Program-made: the position numbers and the translations under genes | Notes under the pieces: generated by a model | Seen by the model: the letters and a program-made list of their open reading frames with translations, nothing else | The model's database searches: none | Told to the model about the DNA's origin: nothing | In this document: positions 26,520-33,977 of the stretch, in pieces | How positions within the stretch are numbered: the stretch's first letter is position 1 | Layout of the letters: every line of letters begins with the position of its first letter | Assembly: GCF_017921975.2 (NCBI RefSeq) | Contig: NZ_JAGEMO020000027.1 | Span: 1-64,000 of the forward strand | Reading direction: 5' to 3' | Origin: Hymenobacter terricola | GTDB taxonomy: Bacteria > Bacteroidota > Bacteroidia > Cytophagales > Hymenobacteraceae | Length of the DNA: 64,000 bases

Positions 26520-28298
26520 ATGACCACACGCGGTAAATTTTTAATCGGCCTCCTCCTGGTGGCCGCTCTGTACTTCGGCATCAACAAGCTGGTTTCCAGC
26601 GGGGCCGTCTTTAAGAAGGCCGACACGCAGTCGGTGCTTTTGAATTCCATCGAGCTGCCGGCTGCTACGGGTGGCAACCGGGCCAACATCGTGGTGCCGC
26701 TGGCGCAGCTGCCCGGCACCGCCCCGGCCGACAAGGGCACGCCCATTACCTGGGAAGTAATGGCCTGGAACAGCCAGATGGCCGGCATGCTGGCCAACGG
26801 CGGGCCCCGCAGCACCATGGGTTCATCCATGGCCGCCAACGGCGTGGACATGCAGATTGTGCGCCAGGACGACGTGAGCAAGATGCAGGCTGACTTGGTG
26901 AAAAATGCCCTCGACCTGCAAAACAAGCCGGAAACCCCGGGCCTGATTGTGAGCATTATGGGCGACGGTTTGCCGGCTTTCTCGGCCGTGCAGGCCGAAT
27001 TGCAGAAGGCCGGCACCCAGCTCCAGGTGATTCCCTACTCGGTGGGTAAATCCTTCGGCGAAGACAAGCTGATGGGCCCAAAAGAATGGCTTGACAACCC
27101 CAAAACGGCCCTGGGCAAAACCGTGGCCTGCTACCTGCGCGACGGCGACCAGAACATCGCCCTGAAATGGTGCGCCGACAACGGCCTGAAAGTGAACCCC
27201 GACGAAACCACCTACGACCCCGAAGCCGTGAACTTCATGGCCGCCTCTGACTTCCTGGTGGCCGCCGAAAAATACATCCTCGGCAAGCCGGAAAGCCGCA
27301 CCAAAATAGTGAACGGCAAGAATACCGGTGTGAAAGTAGACGTGGTGGCCGATGCCGTGGCCACCTGGACGCCCGGCGACGTGAACATCGCCAAGCAGCG
27401 CGGCGGCCTCGTCAACATCGTGAGCACCAAAGACTATTCAAACCAGATGCCCAACATCATGGTCACCACCAAGCGCTGGTATGACGCCCACCCGAAAGAA
27501 GTAATGGGCCTGATGACCGGCTTCGCCATAGCCGGCGACCAGGTGAAATCGCACCCCGAAGCACTGACCCGCGCCGCGGATATTTCGGCCGACGTGTACG
27601 GCGACCAGGACAAGCCCGGCGCTTACTGGCTGAAGTACTACAAGGGCGTGAGCGAGGCCGACCGCAACGGCGACGTGGTGGAGCTGGGCGGCAGCAAAGC
27701 CTTCAACTTCAGCGATAACCTGAACCTGTTCGGCCTCGATGAAGGCGGCACCAACATCTACGCCGCCGTGTACAAAACCTTCGGCGACGTGCAGAAGAAG
27801 CTCTACCCAAAAGAGCTGCCCAGCTACGTACCGCTCGACCAGATGCTGGACCTCGCGCCCCTAAAGAAGCTCCAGGCCCAATACAAAGGCAAAGCGGTAG
27901 CCCCGGCCGACGCCCAGCAGTTTGCCGCCGGCGACGAAATCCGCCAGAATGTGAGCAAGCGCGCCTGGAACATCGAGTTCAACAGCGGCCAGAGCACCTT
28001 CACTCCCGCCGCCGAGCACGACCTGAACCAGCTGTTCAACGACCTCGTGGTGGCCGGCCGCCTGAAAGTGGCCGTGCACGGCCACACCGACAACACCGGC
28101 GACCCGCAGGCCAACCAGCAGCTGAGCGAAGACCGCGCCATGGCCGTGGAGCACTGGCTCGAAACCAAGAGCCACAGCGCTTTCCCCGACGGCCGCGTGC
28201 AGGTATACGCGCACGGCGCCACCGAGCCGGTAGCCAGCAATGCCACCCCCGACGGAAAAGCCAAAAACCGCCGCGTGGAAGTGGTGCTGGGCAATTAA
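26520..28298 (+). CDS. Membrane-anchored substrate-binding protein fused to OmpA domain
   Basis: A 592-residue protein. An uncleaved N-terminal anchor (FLIGLLLVAALYFGINKLV) is followed by a region like ABC-type nitrate/taurine or phosphate solute-binding proteins (about 45-420; ITWEVMAWNSQMAGML, LIVSIMGDGLPAFSAVQAEL, NIMVTTKRWYDAHPKEVMGL). A C-terminal OmpA-like peptidoglycan-binding domain occupies about 470-592 (VHGHTDNTGDPQANQQLSED, NRRVEVVLGN). Joining solute capture to cell-wall binding suggests the receptor is held in the periplasm between wall and inner membrane. The permease and ATPase genes downstream complete an ABC-transporter-like set. The ligand is unknown. Confidence 0.85.
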   Translation: MTTRGKFLIGLLLVAALYFGINKLVSSGAVFKKADTQSVLLNSIELPAATGGNRANIVVPLAQLPGTAPADKGTPITWEVMAWNSQMAGMLANGGPRSTMGSSMAANGVDMQIVRQDDVSKMQADLVKNALDLQNKPETPGLIVSIMGDGLPAFSAVQAELQKAGTQLQVIPYSVGKSFGEDKLMGPKEWLDNPKTALGKTVACYLRDGDQNIALKWCADNGLKVNPDETTYDPEAVNFMAASDFLVAAEKYILGKPESRTKIVNGKNTGVKVDVVADAVATWTPGDVNIAKQRGGLVNIVSTKDYSNQMPNIMVTTKRWYDAHPKEVMGLMTGFAIAGDQVKSHPEALTRAADISADVYGDQDKPGAYWLKYYKGVSEADRNGDVVELGGSKAFNFSDNLNLFGLDEGGTNIYAAVYKTFGDVQKKLYPKELPSYVPLDQMLDLAPLKKLQAQYKGKAVAPADAQQFAAGDEIRQNVSKRAWNIEFNSGQSTFTPAAEHDLNQLFNDLVVAGRLKVAVHGHTDNTGDPQANQQLSEDRAMAVEHWLETKSHSAFPDGRVQVYAHGATEPVASNATPDGKAKNRRVEVVLGN

Positions 28299-28302
28299 CC
28301 AG

Positions 28303-28439
28303 TAGCGTGGACTCTGCGAGTCCGCGTAACGAACGAGCGAGTATCGTCGCCTTGATTTCTACACATTATTTCTCCGAGCACGAGCGCAGGCGACGATACT
28401 CGCTGCCGCTCGTGACGCGGACTCGCAGAGTCCACGCTA
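28303..28439. repeat. Long REP-type hairpin before the permease gene
   Basis: A 25-base perfect inverted repeat has outer arms at 28303-28327 and 28415-28439 (core GTGGACTCTGCGAGTCC). A second inverted repeat, GCGAGTATCGTCGCC and its complement, is nested inside. The outer arm resembles in layout the REP sequences flanking the RAYT gene downstream (TAGCGYGGACT) but with a different centre. It fills the gap between the OmpA fusion and the permease. Confidence 0.85.
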
Positions 28440-28445
28440 TATGCC

Positions 28446-29222
28446 ATGAAAACGCTATTCGCCCCCAACGCCCAGCCTGCCCGCCTCGTGTTCACCTCGA
28501 TGGTGGTGGCTCAGGTGGCCCTGTTGCTACTGCTGTGGCTGTTTTACCCCATGCAGCTCTTCCCCAGCCTGGGTGAAGTCGTCCGCTCGCTCGGCGACCT
28601 CATCACCACGCAGGGGCTCATTCAGGAGCTGTGGGCCAGCATGACCACGGCCATCGAAGCCCTGGCCGTGGCCACGGTGCTGGCGCTGGGCATCTCCTAC
28701 CTCACGGCGCTGCCCTTCTTCCGGCCCATCGCCTACGCGGCCTCCAAGATGCGCTATTTGACGCTGACGGGCCTCACCTTCTTCATGGCCCTGATGGTGA
28801 GCTCCGGCCACCAGGTCAAGCTTTCGGTGCTCATTTTCGGGGCCACGGTGTATCTGGTCACGGGCATGACGAGCGTGATTCTGACCACCACGCAGGAGGA
28901 AATGGACCACGCCCGCACCCTGGGCATGAGCGAGTGGCGCAGCTTCTACGAAGTGGTGGTGCTGGGCAAGTTGGATGAGATGCTCGAAGTGGTGCGCCAG
29001 AATTTCGCCATCATCTGGACCATGATTACGCTGGTGGAAACCCTTTATCAGAGCGAGGGCGGTATCGGGTTGCTGCTGTATAAGCAGAACCGGTATTTGC
29101 ATCTGGATGGCGTGCTGGCCATTCAGCTGGTGATTCTGGCCACTGGGGCGGCGCAGGATTATGGGTTTGTACTGCTGCGGCGGGTGTTTTTCCCTTTCTC
29201 GGCGCTGGCGACTGCGCAGTAG
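28446..29222 (+). CDS. ABC transporter permease, nitrate/taurine type
   Basis: A 258-residue inner-membrane permease with about six hydrophobic segments. The cytoplasmic EAA-like loop is EEMDHARTLGMSEWRSFYEV (about residues 150-170), the contact with the ATPase. Overall it resembles TauC/SsuC permeases. Its stop codon TAG (29220-29222) is part of the following REP sequence. In the original operon it was probably next to the ATPase gene at 29982; a RAYT gene with REP pairs now lies between them. Confidence 0.88.
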   Translation: MKTLFAPNAQPARLVFTSMVVAQVALLLLLWLFYPMQLFPSLGEVVRSLGDLITTQGLIQELWASMTTAIEALAVATVLALGISYLTALPFFRPIAYAASKMRYLTLTGLTFFMALMVSSGHQVKLSVLIFGATVYLVTGMTSVILTTTQEEMDHARTLGMSEWRSFYEVVVLGKLDEMLEVVRQNFAIIWTMITLVETLYQSEGGIGLLLYKQNRYLHLDGVLAIQLVILATGAAQDYGFVLLRRVFFPFSALATAQ

Positions 29223-29283
29223 CGCGGACTTTGTAGTCCGCGAGTCAAACGGTGCTACTCGCGGACTACAAAGTCCGCGCTAC
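29219..29283. repeat. REP pair (REPIN) downstream of the RAYT gene
   Basis: Two 27-base arms in perfect inverted orientation, 29219-29245 and 29257-29283, are separated by 11 bases. Each arm contains GCGGACTTTGTAGTCCGC, itself an imperfect palindrome. The left arm supplies the permease stop codon and the right arm supplies the RAYT stop codon. The arms are identical to those at 29890-29976. Confidence 0.9.
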
Positions 29284-29940
29284 TGCGGCTACGTAGGTGA
29301 ACGGCCAATGCTCCCAATCGTCCACTAAACCTGCTTTCACCGGATTTTCCATCACATAGGCAATAATGCGCGCCAGCTCTCCATTGCGCACCACATGGTC
29401 GTAGCTCTCGGCTTGCCAAAAGCTGCCCGTGCGCCCCAGCAGTTTATTGGCTTGCAGCGCCGAGTAGCCTTTCACCCGCTGCATGGTACGCATTAGCGGC
29501 GGCGCATCTTCCGGCAGGCGTACCACCAGGTGCACATGGTTCGGCATCACGCAATAGGCCAGCAGCTCATAATTCTTTCCGTCGAAATGATGAATGGATT
29601 GCGTGACCAGCGCGGCAATTTCCGGCTGCCGCAGCCAGGTTGGGCCGTGGCCGGCATTCGCCAGCAAGTCATCAAAACGTCCGAAATACCGCTTGCGCTC
29701 CGCATAAAGCTGAGCCGGGTCAAGGGTTTGATTCAGCTGCAATACCTGCGCTTCGGCTTGGAACTGCTTCAGCACCTCCTGTGGCAGCGAATCAGCAAGG
29801 CGGAACGTGAGGAAGATATCCGCGCCCGGCGGCAGCCAGTGCGGCAGGTGTCGCTCATAGAAAATCAAGTCCGCCACGATGTACCCGATGTAGCGCGGAC
29901 TTTGTAGTCCGCGAGTCCAAAATACCACACTCCTTTCCAC
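29266..29940 (-). CDS. REP-associated tyrosine transposase (RAYT)
   Basis: A 224-residue Y1/HUH-type single-strand transposase. The HUH motif is in MPNHVHLVVRLP (about residue 132), and the catalytic tyrosine is probably in FWQAESYDHVVRN. A conserved IIAYVMENPVKAGLV follows. These enzymes mobilise or maintain the REP hairpins that flank them. Here the gene is bracketed by two REP pairs with identical 27-base arms; the stop codon (VARTL-stop) is read from the REP itself. The ATG at 29940 lies between the two upstream REP arms and reads through one of them (TRGLQSPRY); a GTG at 29877 (VADLIFYERH) just inside is an alternative start. Transcribed against the surrounding operon. Confidence 0.9.
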   Translation of the reverse strand: MERSVVFWTRGLQSPRYIGYIVADLIFYERHLPHWLPPGADIFLTFRLADSLPQEVLKQFQAEAQVLQLNQTLDPAQLYAERKRYFGRFDDLLANAGHGPTWLRQPEIAALVTQSIHHFDGKNYELLAYCVMPNHVHLVVRLPEDAPPLMRTMQRVKGYSALQANKLLGRTGSFWQAESYDHVVRNGELARIIAYVMENPVKAGLVDDWEHWPFTYVAAVARTL

Positions 29941-29976
29941 AAATCCTTCACTCGCGGACTACAAAGTCCGCGCTAC
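29890..29976. repeat. REP pair (REPIN) upstream of the RAYT gene
   Basis: Arms 29890-29916 and 29950-29976 are perfect inverted copies of the same 27-base REP as at 29219-29283. The spacer is 33 bases and contains the RAYT ATG. The right arm ends six bases before the ATG of the ABC ATPase gene, so it could affect that gene's translation start. Confidence 0.9.
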
Positions 29977-29981
29977 ATCCC

Positions 29982-30812
29982 ATGACCTCCCTCGCCCACT
30001 CCTACGCCGACCCCATCCTCACCCTGGACAACATCTCCATGTCCTTCCACGGCGAGCCCATCCTGCGCGACATCAATGCCCAAATCCTCGACGTTATCCG
30101 CCCCAACATGACCCAGGGCCAGATTCTGGGCTTCTACGGCCGCTCGGGCATCGGCAAGTCGGTGCTGTGCCGCATCATGGCGGGGCTGATGGCGCCCAGC
30201 AGCGGCCGCGTGGAAGTAGGCGCGGCCCAGCAGCCTGTGCGTGCCGGCATGGTGGGATTCGTGCAGCAGCGCTACCCGCTGTTCGGCCACCGCACGCTGT
30301 TCGACAATCTGCTGGTGGCCGCCGAGCGCAAGCACGCCCCCGAAGCCGCCCGCCAGCACGTCGAAACCTACCTGGAGCGGTTCTGCCTCGCGCCGCACCG
30401 CAAAAAGTACCCGGCCCACCTCTCGGGCGGGCAGCGGCAGCGAGCGGCCATCGCCCAGCAGCTGCTCTGCTCCGACCACCTCATCCTGCTCGATGAGCCC
30501 TTCTCCGGCCTCGACGTGGCCATGATTGACGAAGTGAAGCGCATCATCGTCGAAGTCACGACCATGGACGAGCTGAACACCGTCATCATCGTCTCGCACG
30601 ACATCGTGACCACCACCGCCCTGGCCGACCGCCTTTGGCTGCTCGGCTACGAGCACGACGCAGCCGGGGCCCTCGTGCCGGGCGCCACCATCAGCCCCCA
30701 GCACCAATACAACCTGGCCGAAATGGGCCTCGCCTGGCACGAAAACGTCGAAGCCGAACCCGAATTCGCCCAGTTCGTGGAGCACATCAAGAATGAGATT
30801 CGGGGAAGTTAG
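29982..30812 (+). CDS. ABC transporter ATP-binding protein
   Basis: A 276-residue nucleotide-binding subunit. Walker A is GRSGIGKS (about residue 52), the Q-loop region is GFVQQRYPL, the signature LSGGQRQRAAIAQQLL (about 148), Walker B LILLDEPFSGLD and the switch histidine IVSHD. A C-terminal extension (about 245-276) follows. It should energise the permease encoded at 28446, from which it is separated by the RAYT insertion. The phosphate donor loop lacks the common central glycine pattern GxSGSGKS only in using isoleucine, which is tolerated. Confidence 0.92.
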   Translation: MTSLAHSYADPILTLDNISMSFHGEPILRDINAQILDVIRPNMTQGQILGFYGRSGIGKSVLCRIMAGLMAPSSGRVEVGAAQQPVRAGMVGFVQQRYPLFGHRTLFDNLLVAAERKHAPEAARQHVETYLERFCLAPHRKKYPAHLSGGQRQRAAIAQQLLCSDHLILLDEPFSGLDVAMIDEVKRIIVEVTTMDELNTVIIVSHDIVTTTALADRLWLLGYEHDAAGALVPGATISPQHQYNLAEMGLAWHENVEAEPEFAQFVEHIKNEIRGS

Positions 30813-30872
30813 GGATTAACTCACTTACATTCACTGCCGTTTCCAACAATAAACCTGTTTATAATTTAAAAC

Positions 30873-32264
30873 ATGACTGAAATAATGAAAGAATCAATGC
30901 TCACACTCTTTAAAAAAAGTGTTGATGTTGACAACCCCAAATTGACAACAAATTTGGAAGAAAGCTCTACAATAGAGTTTAAACTATCACTCCACACGCA
31001 TGGGGAAACTATTAATAAAGATTATTTATCATCGATATCTGGATTTGCGAATAACCAAGGTGGAACTTTGATATTTGGAATAGAACCAATAACACATGAG
31101 CTAGTCGGAATAAAAGATAAATATGAGAATTTAGATAATATGTACGTTAGCACAACCGTACGCAATGGACTTGACGGAAATATAGAGTACGTTTTCTATA
31201 CACATAGATATATTGGTGTACTAATAGGCTTTTTAAGCGTAAAGAAAGCCGCTAGCAGGCCTGTTGTTGTTAAAGTGGATTCAGGGCCTGTTAAAAGAGG
31301 AGAAATATATTTCAGATATCCAGCTCAAACGACTAAAATAGAAGCAGCTGATTTAAGGATGGTATTGGAAGAAGAAGTACAGAGTCGCGTAAACAAACTG
31401 ATAGAGTCAATGCAAAAAATCCAGGAAATGGGTGTGCAAAACGTTGCTCTGATAAACACTCAAAACGGCGAAATAGACTTAGGGAATCAGGACGGGAGAA
31501 AACTCGTATTGAATGAAGAGACTTTAAAGAATTTAAACCTCATAAAACAGGGTAAACTAGTAGATGTAGATGGCGCACCGGCGTACATGATAAAAGGCGA
31601 GATTGAGGTAGAAGGACAGGGAAAGCCAATTTTGTCTAAGGAGGCCGACATATATGAAAGCTTTTTCAGCCAAGCATGTGAGCATCCTCACGTTATGCTG
31701 GAGCAATTAGCGCTTTCATCAAGTCAATACAATCCTCTCTTTTTCCTTATTTATAAGGCAGATATGAGTAAAGCAGAAGCGACTAAACTTATAACGGATG
31801 TAGAGGGTGCAGACGTGGTAATTAAAACTAAGAATGAAGTCCTCAAACGCATCAAGAATGATGATGCAACTACTCTTTACCATGAAGGCGTTTTAATCGA
31901 TTCTATTAAAACTGTAATCGAGCCTGGTAAAACGCTTGATGAGACAATCCAACTTGTATTTGAAGAACATGCGGAATTAAATTCATCCACCAAGACAAAG
32001 GTTATTAGAACACTTGCATACAATACCTTAATGGCGAAAATAACTCTGCCAGACGAAGTTTACGAAGAACATCTGAAACGCATAATTGAAGCTAGCAGCA
32101 ATTTTAGCGCTGAGTTTATCACGACCGAAAAGGAATATGTTTTAGAACAAATCAAAAAAATATATACCCTAATTTCTGTTATGAAGCCAGCTGAATCAAC
32201 GCTGATAAGAAAATCAATTTACAATATTGACCGAGTTTTGTACCTAGGTTTAGTCAAGCCATAA
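30873..32264 (+). CDS. Schlafen/AlbA_2-domain protein in an AT-rich island
   Basis: A 463-residue protein. Residues about 25-85 match the Schlafen AlbA_2 nucleic-acid-related domain: EESSTIEFKLSL, then DYLSSISGFANNQGGTLIFG and LVGI. The remaining C-terminal 300 residues are helical and charged without a recognised motif. The gene is strikingly AT-rich against high-GC neighbours, with codon use to match, and its edges coincide with the composition change, which points to recent acquisition. AlbA_2 proteins occur as regulators and in anti-phage systems; a defence role here is inference. It stands alone, without an evident partner gene. Confidence 0.8.
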   Translation: MTEIMKESMLTLFKKSVDVDNPKLTTNLEESSTIEFKLSLHTHGETINKDYLSSISGFANNQGGTLIFGIEPITHELVGIKDKYENLDNMYVSTTVRNGLDGNIEYVFYTHRYIGVLIGFLSVKKAASRPVVVKVDSGPVKRGEIYFRYPAQTTKIEAADLRMVLEEEVQSRVNKLIESMQKIQEMGVQNVALINTQNGEIDLGNQDGRKLVLNEETLKNLNLIKQGKLVDVDGAPAYMIKGEIEVEGQGKPILSKEADIYESFFSQACEHPHVMLEQLALSSSQYNPLFFLIYKADMSKAEATKLITDVEGADVVIKTKNEVLKRIKNDDATTLYHEGVLIDSIKTVIEPGKTLDETIQLVFEEHAELNSSTKTKVIRTLAYNTLMAKITLPDEVYEEHLKRIIEASSNFSAEFITTEKEYVLEQIKKIYTLISVMKPAESTLIRKSIYNIDRVLYLGLVKP

Positions 32265-32286
32265 AAGAAGCCTTTATATCTACAAA

Positions 32287-33648
32287 ATGCCCACCGGTAC
32301 CCTGCTCATCATCGACGACGAAGCGCGCCTGCGCCAGCTGCTGGCCCAGGTGCTGGAGCTGGAAGGCTATACCGTGCTGCAAGCCCCCGATGCCCACCGC
32401 GGCCTGGAGCTGCTCCAGCAACACGCCGCCGACATCCTGCTCGTGCTCTCCGACGTGAAGCTGCCCGATGCCAATGGCGTCGACCTCCTGCCCCGCTTCA
32501 AAGCCGCCGCCCCCGATGCCGAAGTGGTGCTGCTCACCGCCTACGGCACCATCCCCGACGGCGTAAAAGCCATGAAGCTCGGCGCGTTCGACTACCTCAC
32601 CAAGGGCGATTTTGAGCAGCAGCTGGTGGTGGTGGTCGACCGCGCCGCCGAAAAAGCCCGCCTCCGCCAGCGCGTCACCGAGCTGGAGCGCCGCGTGGGC
32701 CAGCAGTACCGCTTCGAGTCGATGATTGGCGAATCATCGGAGCTGAAGCGGGTGCAACAGCTGGCCCGGCAGGTGGCCCCGACGGACTCCACCGTGCTGC
32801 TCGAAGGGCCCACCGGCAGCGGCAAGGAGCTGTTTGCCCAGGCCATCCATCAGGCCAGCGGGCGCAAGGGCAAGGCCTTCGTGGCCGTCAATTGCAGCGC
32901 CTTTCCGAAAGATTTGCTTGAATCGGAGCTGTTCGGGTACAAGAAAGGGGCCTTCACCGGGGCGCTCACCGATAAGAAGGGCCTGCTGGAAGAAGCCAAC
33001 GGCGGCACCCTGTTTCTGGACGAAATCGGCGAGCTGGAGCTCAACGTGCAGGCCAAGTTCCTGCGGGTGCTGGAGATGCAGCAGTTCACCAAGCTCGGCG
33101 ACACCAAGCCCACCCAGGTGAACGTGCGCCTGGTAGCTGCCACCAACCGCAACCTCAAGCTCGAAGCCGCCGAAGGCCGCTTCCGCCCCGACCTCTACTA
33201 CCGCCTCTCAGTCTTCACCATCCTCATCCCGTCCCTCAAGGACCGGCCCGCCGACGTGCCCCCGCTCGCCCAGCACTTCCTCCAGTACTTCGCCGCCCGC
33301 CTCAGCAAGCGCCTCCCCGGCCTGGAACCTGAGTGCCTTCAGCTGCTCCAGCGCTACCCCTGGCCCGGCAATGTGCGCGAGCTGAAAAACGTGCTCGAAC
33401 GGGCGGCCATCCTCGCCCCGAATGGCGAATTGCTGTCGGCGGATTATTTGCCCGATGAGTTCCACGCCCTGGGTAGGCCCGTGAAGCCCGGTGCCGATGC
33501 GGCCGACGAAAGCCTGCGGGCGCTGGAAGCCCGGCACATCGGCAAGCTAATGGGGGAATTGGAGGGCAACAAGCCGGACGTGGCCAAGCGCCTGGGCATC
33601 GGCCTGACCACGCTTTACAGGAAACTAGAAGAGTACGGCTTGGTGTAG
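32287..33648 (+). CDS. Sigma-54-dependent response regulator, NtrC family
   Basis: 453 residues. The receiver domain has acidic residues IDDEARLRQ and the phospho-acceptor in LSDVKLPDANG (about residue 55). The AAA+ domain has Walker A GPTGSGKELF (about 175), the sigma-54 contact loop KKGAFTGALTDKKG (about 220), GTLFLDEIGELE and WPGNVRELKNVLERA. The Fis-type helix-turn-helix is at the end (DVAKRLGIGLTTLYRKLEEY). It activates RNA polymerase carrying sigma-54. The partner kinase is probably the one at 33978. The stop codon TAG overlaps the left arm of a hairpin repeat. Confidence 0.95.
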   Translation: MPTGTLLIIDDEARLRQLLAQVLELEGYTVLQAPDAHRGLELLQQHAADILLVLSDVKLPDANGVDLLPRFKAAAPDAEVVLLTAYGTIPDGVKAMKLGAFDYLTKGDFEQQLVVVVDRAAEKARLRQRVTELERRVGQQYRFESMIGESSELKRVQQLARQVAPTDSTVLLEGPTGSGKELFAQAIHQASGRKGKAFVAVNCSAFPKDLLESELFGYKKGAFTGALTDKKGLLEEANGGTLFLDEIGELELNVQAKFLRVLEMQQFTKLGDTKPTQVNVRLVAATNRNLKLEAAEGRFRPDLYYRLSVFTILIPSLKDRPADVPPLAQHFLQYFAARLSKRLPGLEPECLQLLQRYPWPGNVRELKNVLERAAILAPNGELLSADYLPDEFHALGRPVKPGADAADESLRALEARHIGKLMGELEGNKPDVAKRLGIGLTTLYRKLEEYGLV

Positions 33649-33730
33649 AGACGCATACTTTCGTCTCGTCGTTGTTTGGACCGCGCCAGTGCATAGTTCA
33701 ACGACGAGACGCAAGTATGCGTCTCTACAC
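33643..33730. repeat. GTAGAGACGCATACTT hairpin repeat
   Basis: Two 32-base arms (33643-33674 and 33699-33730) are complementary with one mismatch; the core is GTAGAGACGCATACTTKCG. The left arm contains the response regulator's TAG stop (33646-33648). It is another repeat family that sits on a stop codon in this window. Confidence 0.85.
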
Positions 33731-33733
33731 CCC

Positions 33734-33943
33734 AACGGCCTGTTTGCTCCTACAATCAAGCCGTTTGCACATCCATTCAAACCGTTTGCACATGCAGATA
33801 GACTGTTTGCTCGTCCATTCAAGCTGTTTGTAGGTGCAAACGGCCTGTTTGCACCTACAAACAGCTTGTTTGCTCATCCATTCAAGCCGTTTGCTCCTCC
33901 AAACAGACCATTCGTACATACAAACAGTCCATTCGCATGTGCA
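33734..33943. repeat. Ten-unit 21-bp tandem repeat between regulator and kinase
   Basis: Ten consecutive 21-base units, consensus close to AACAAGCCGTTTGCTCATCCA, run from 33734 to 33943. Units 1 and 6 are nearly identical, as are 2, 3 and 8, which suggests higher-order duplication. Each of the first eight units keeps GTTTG; the last two have ATTCG. Because 21 is a multiple of three, an open frame crosses the array (33689-33994), reading a heptad such as FKPFAHP; no start signal or signal peptide supports it as a gene. Twenty-one bases equals two helical turns, so each unit presents the same DNA face. Confidence 0.9.
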
Positions 33944-33977
33944 ACTGGCTTGAATCAGCCGCTGCTACCCTCATTCC

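Noticed and set aside
33734..33943. CRISPR array
   Set aside because: The 21-base units are contiguous with no unique spacers, the units vary internally, and no Cas genes are near.
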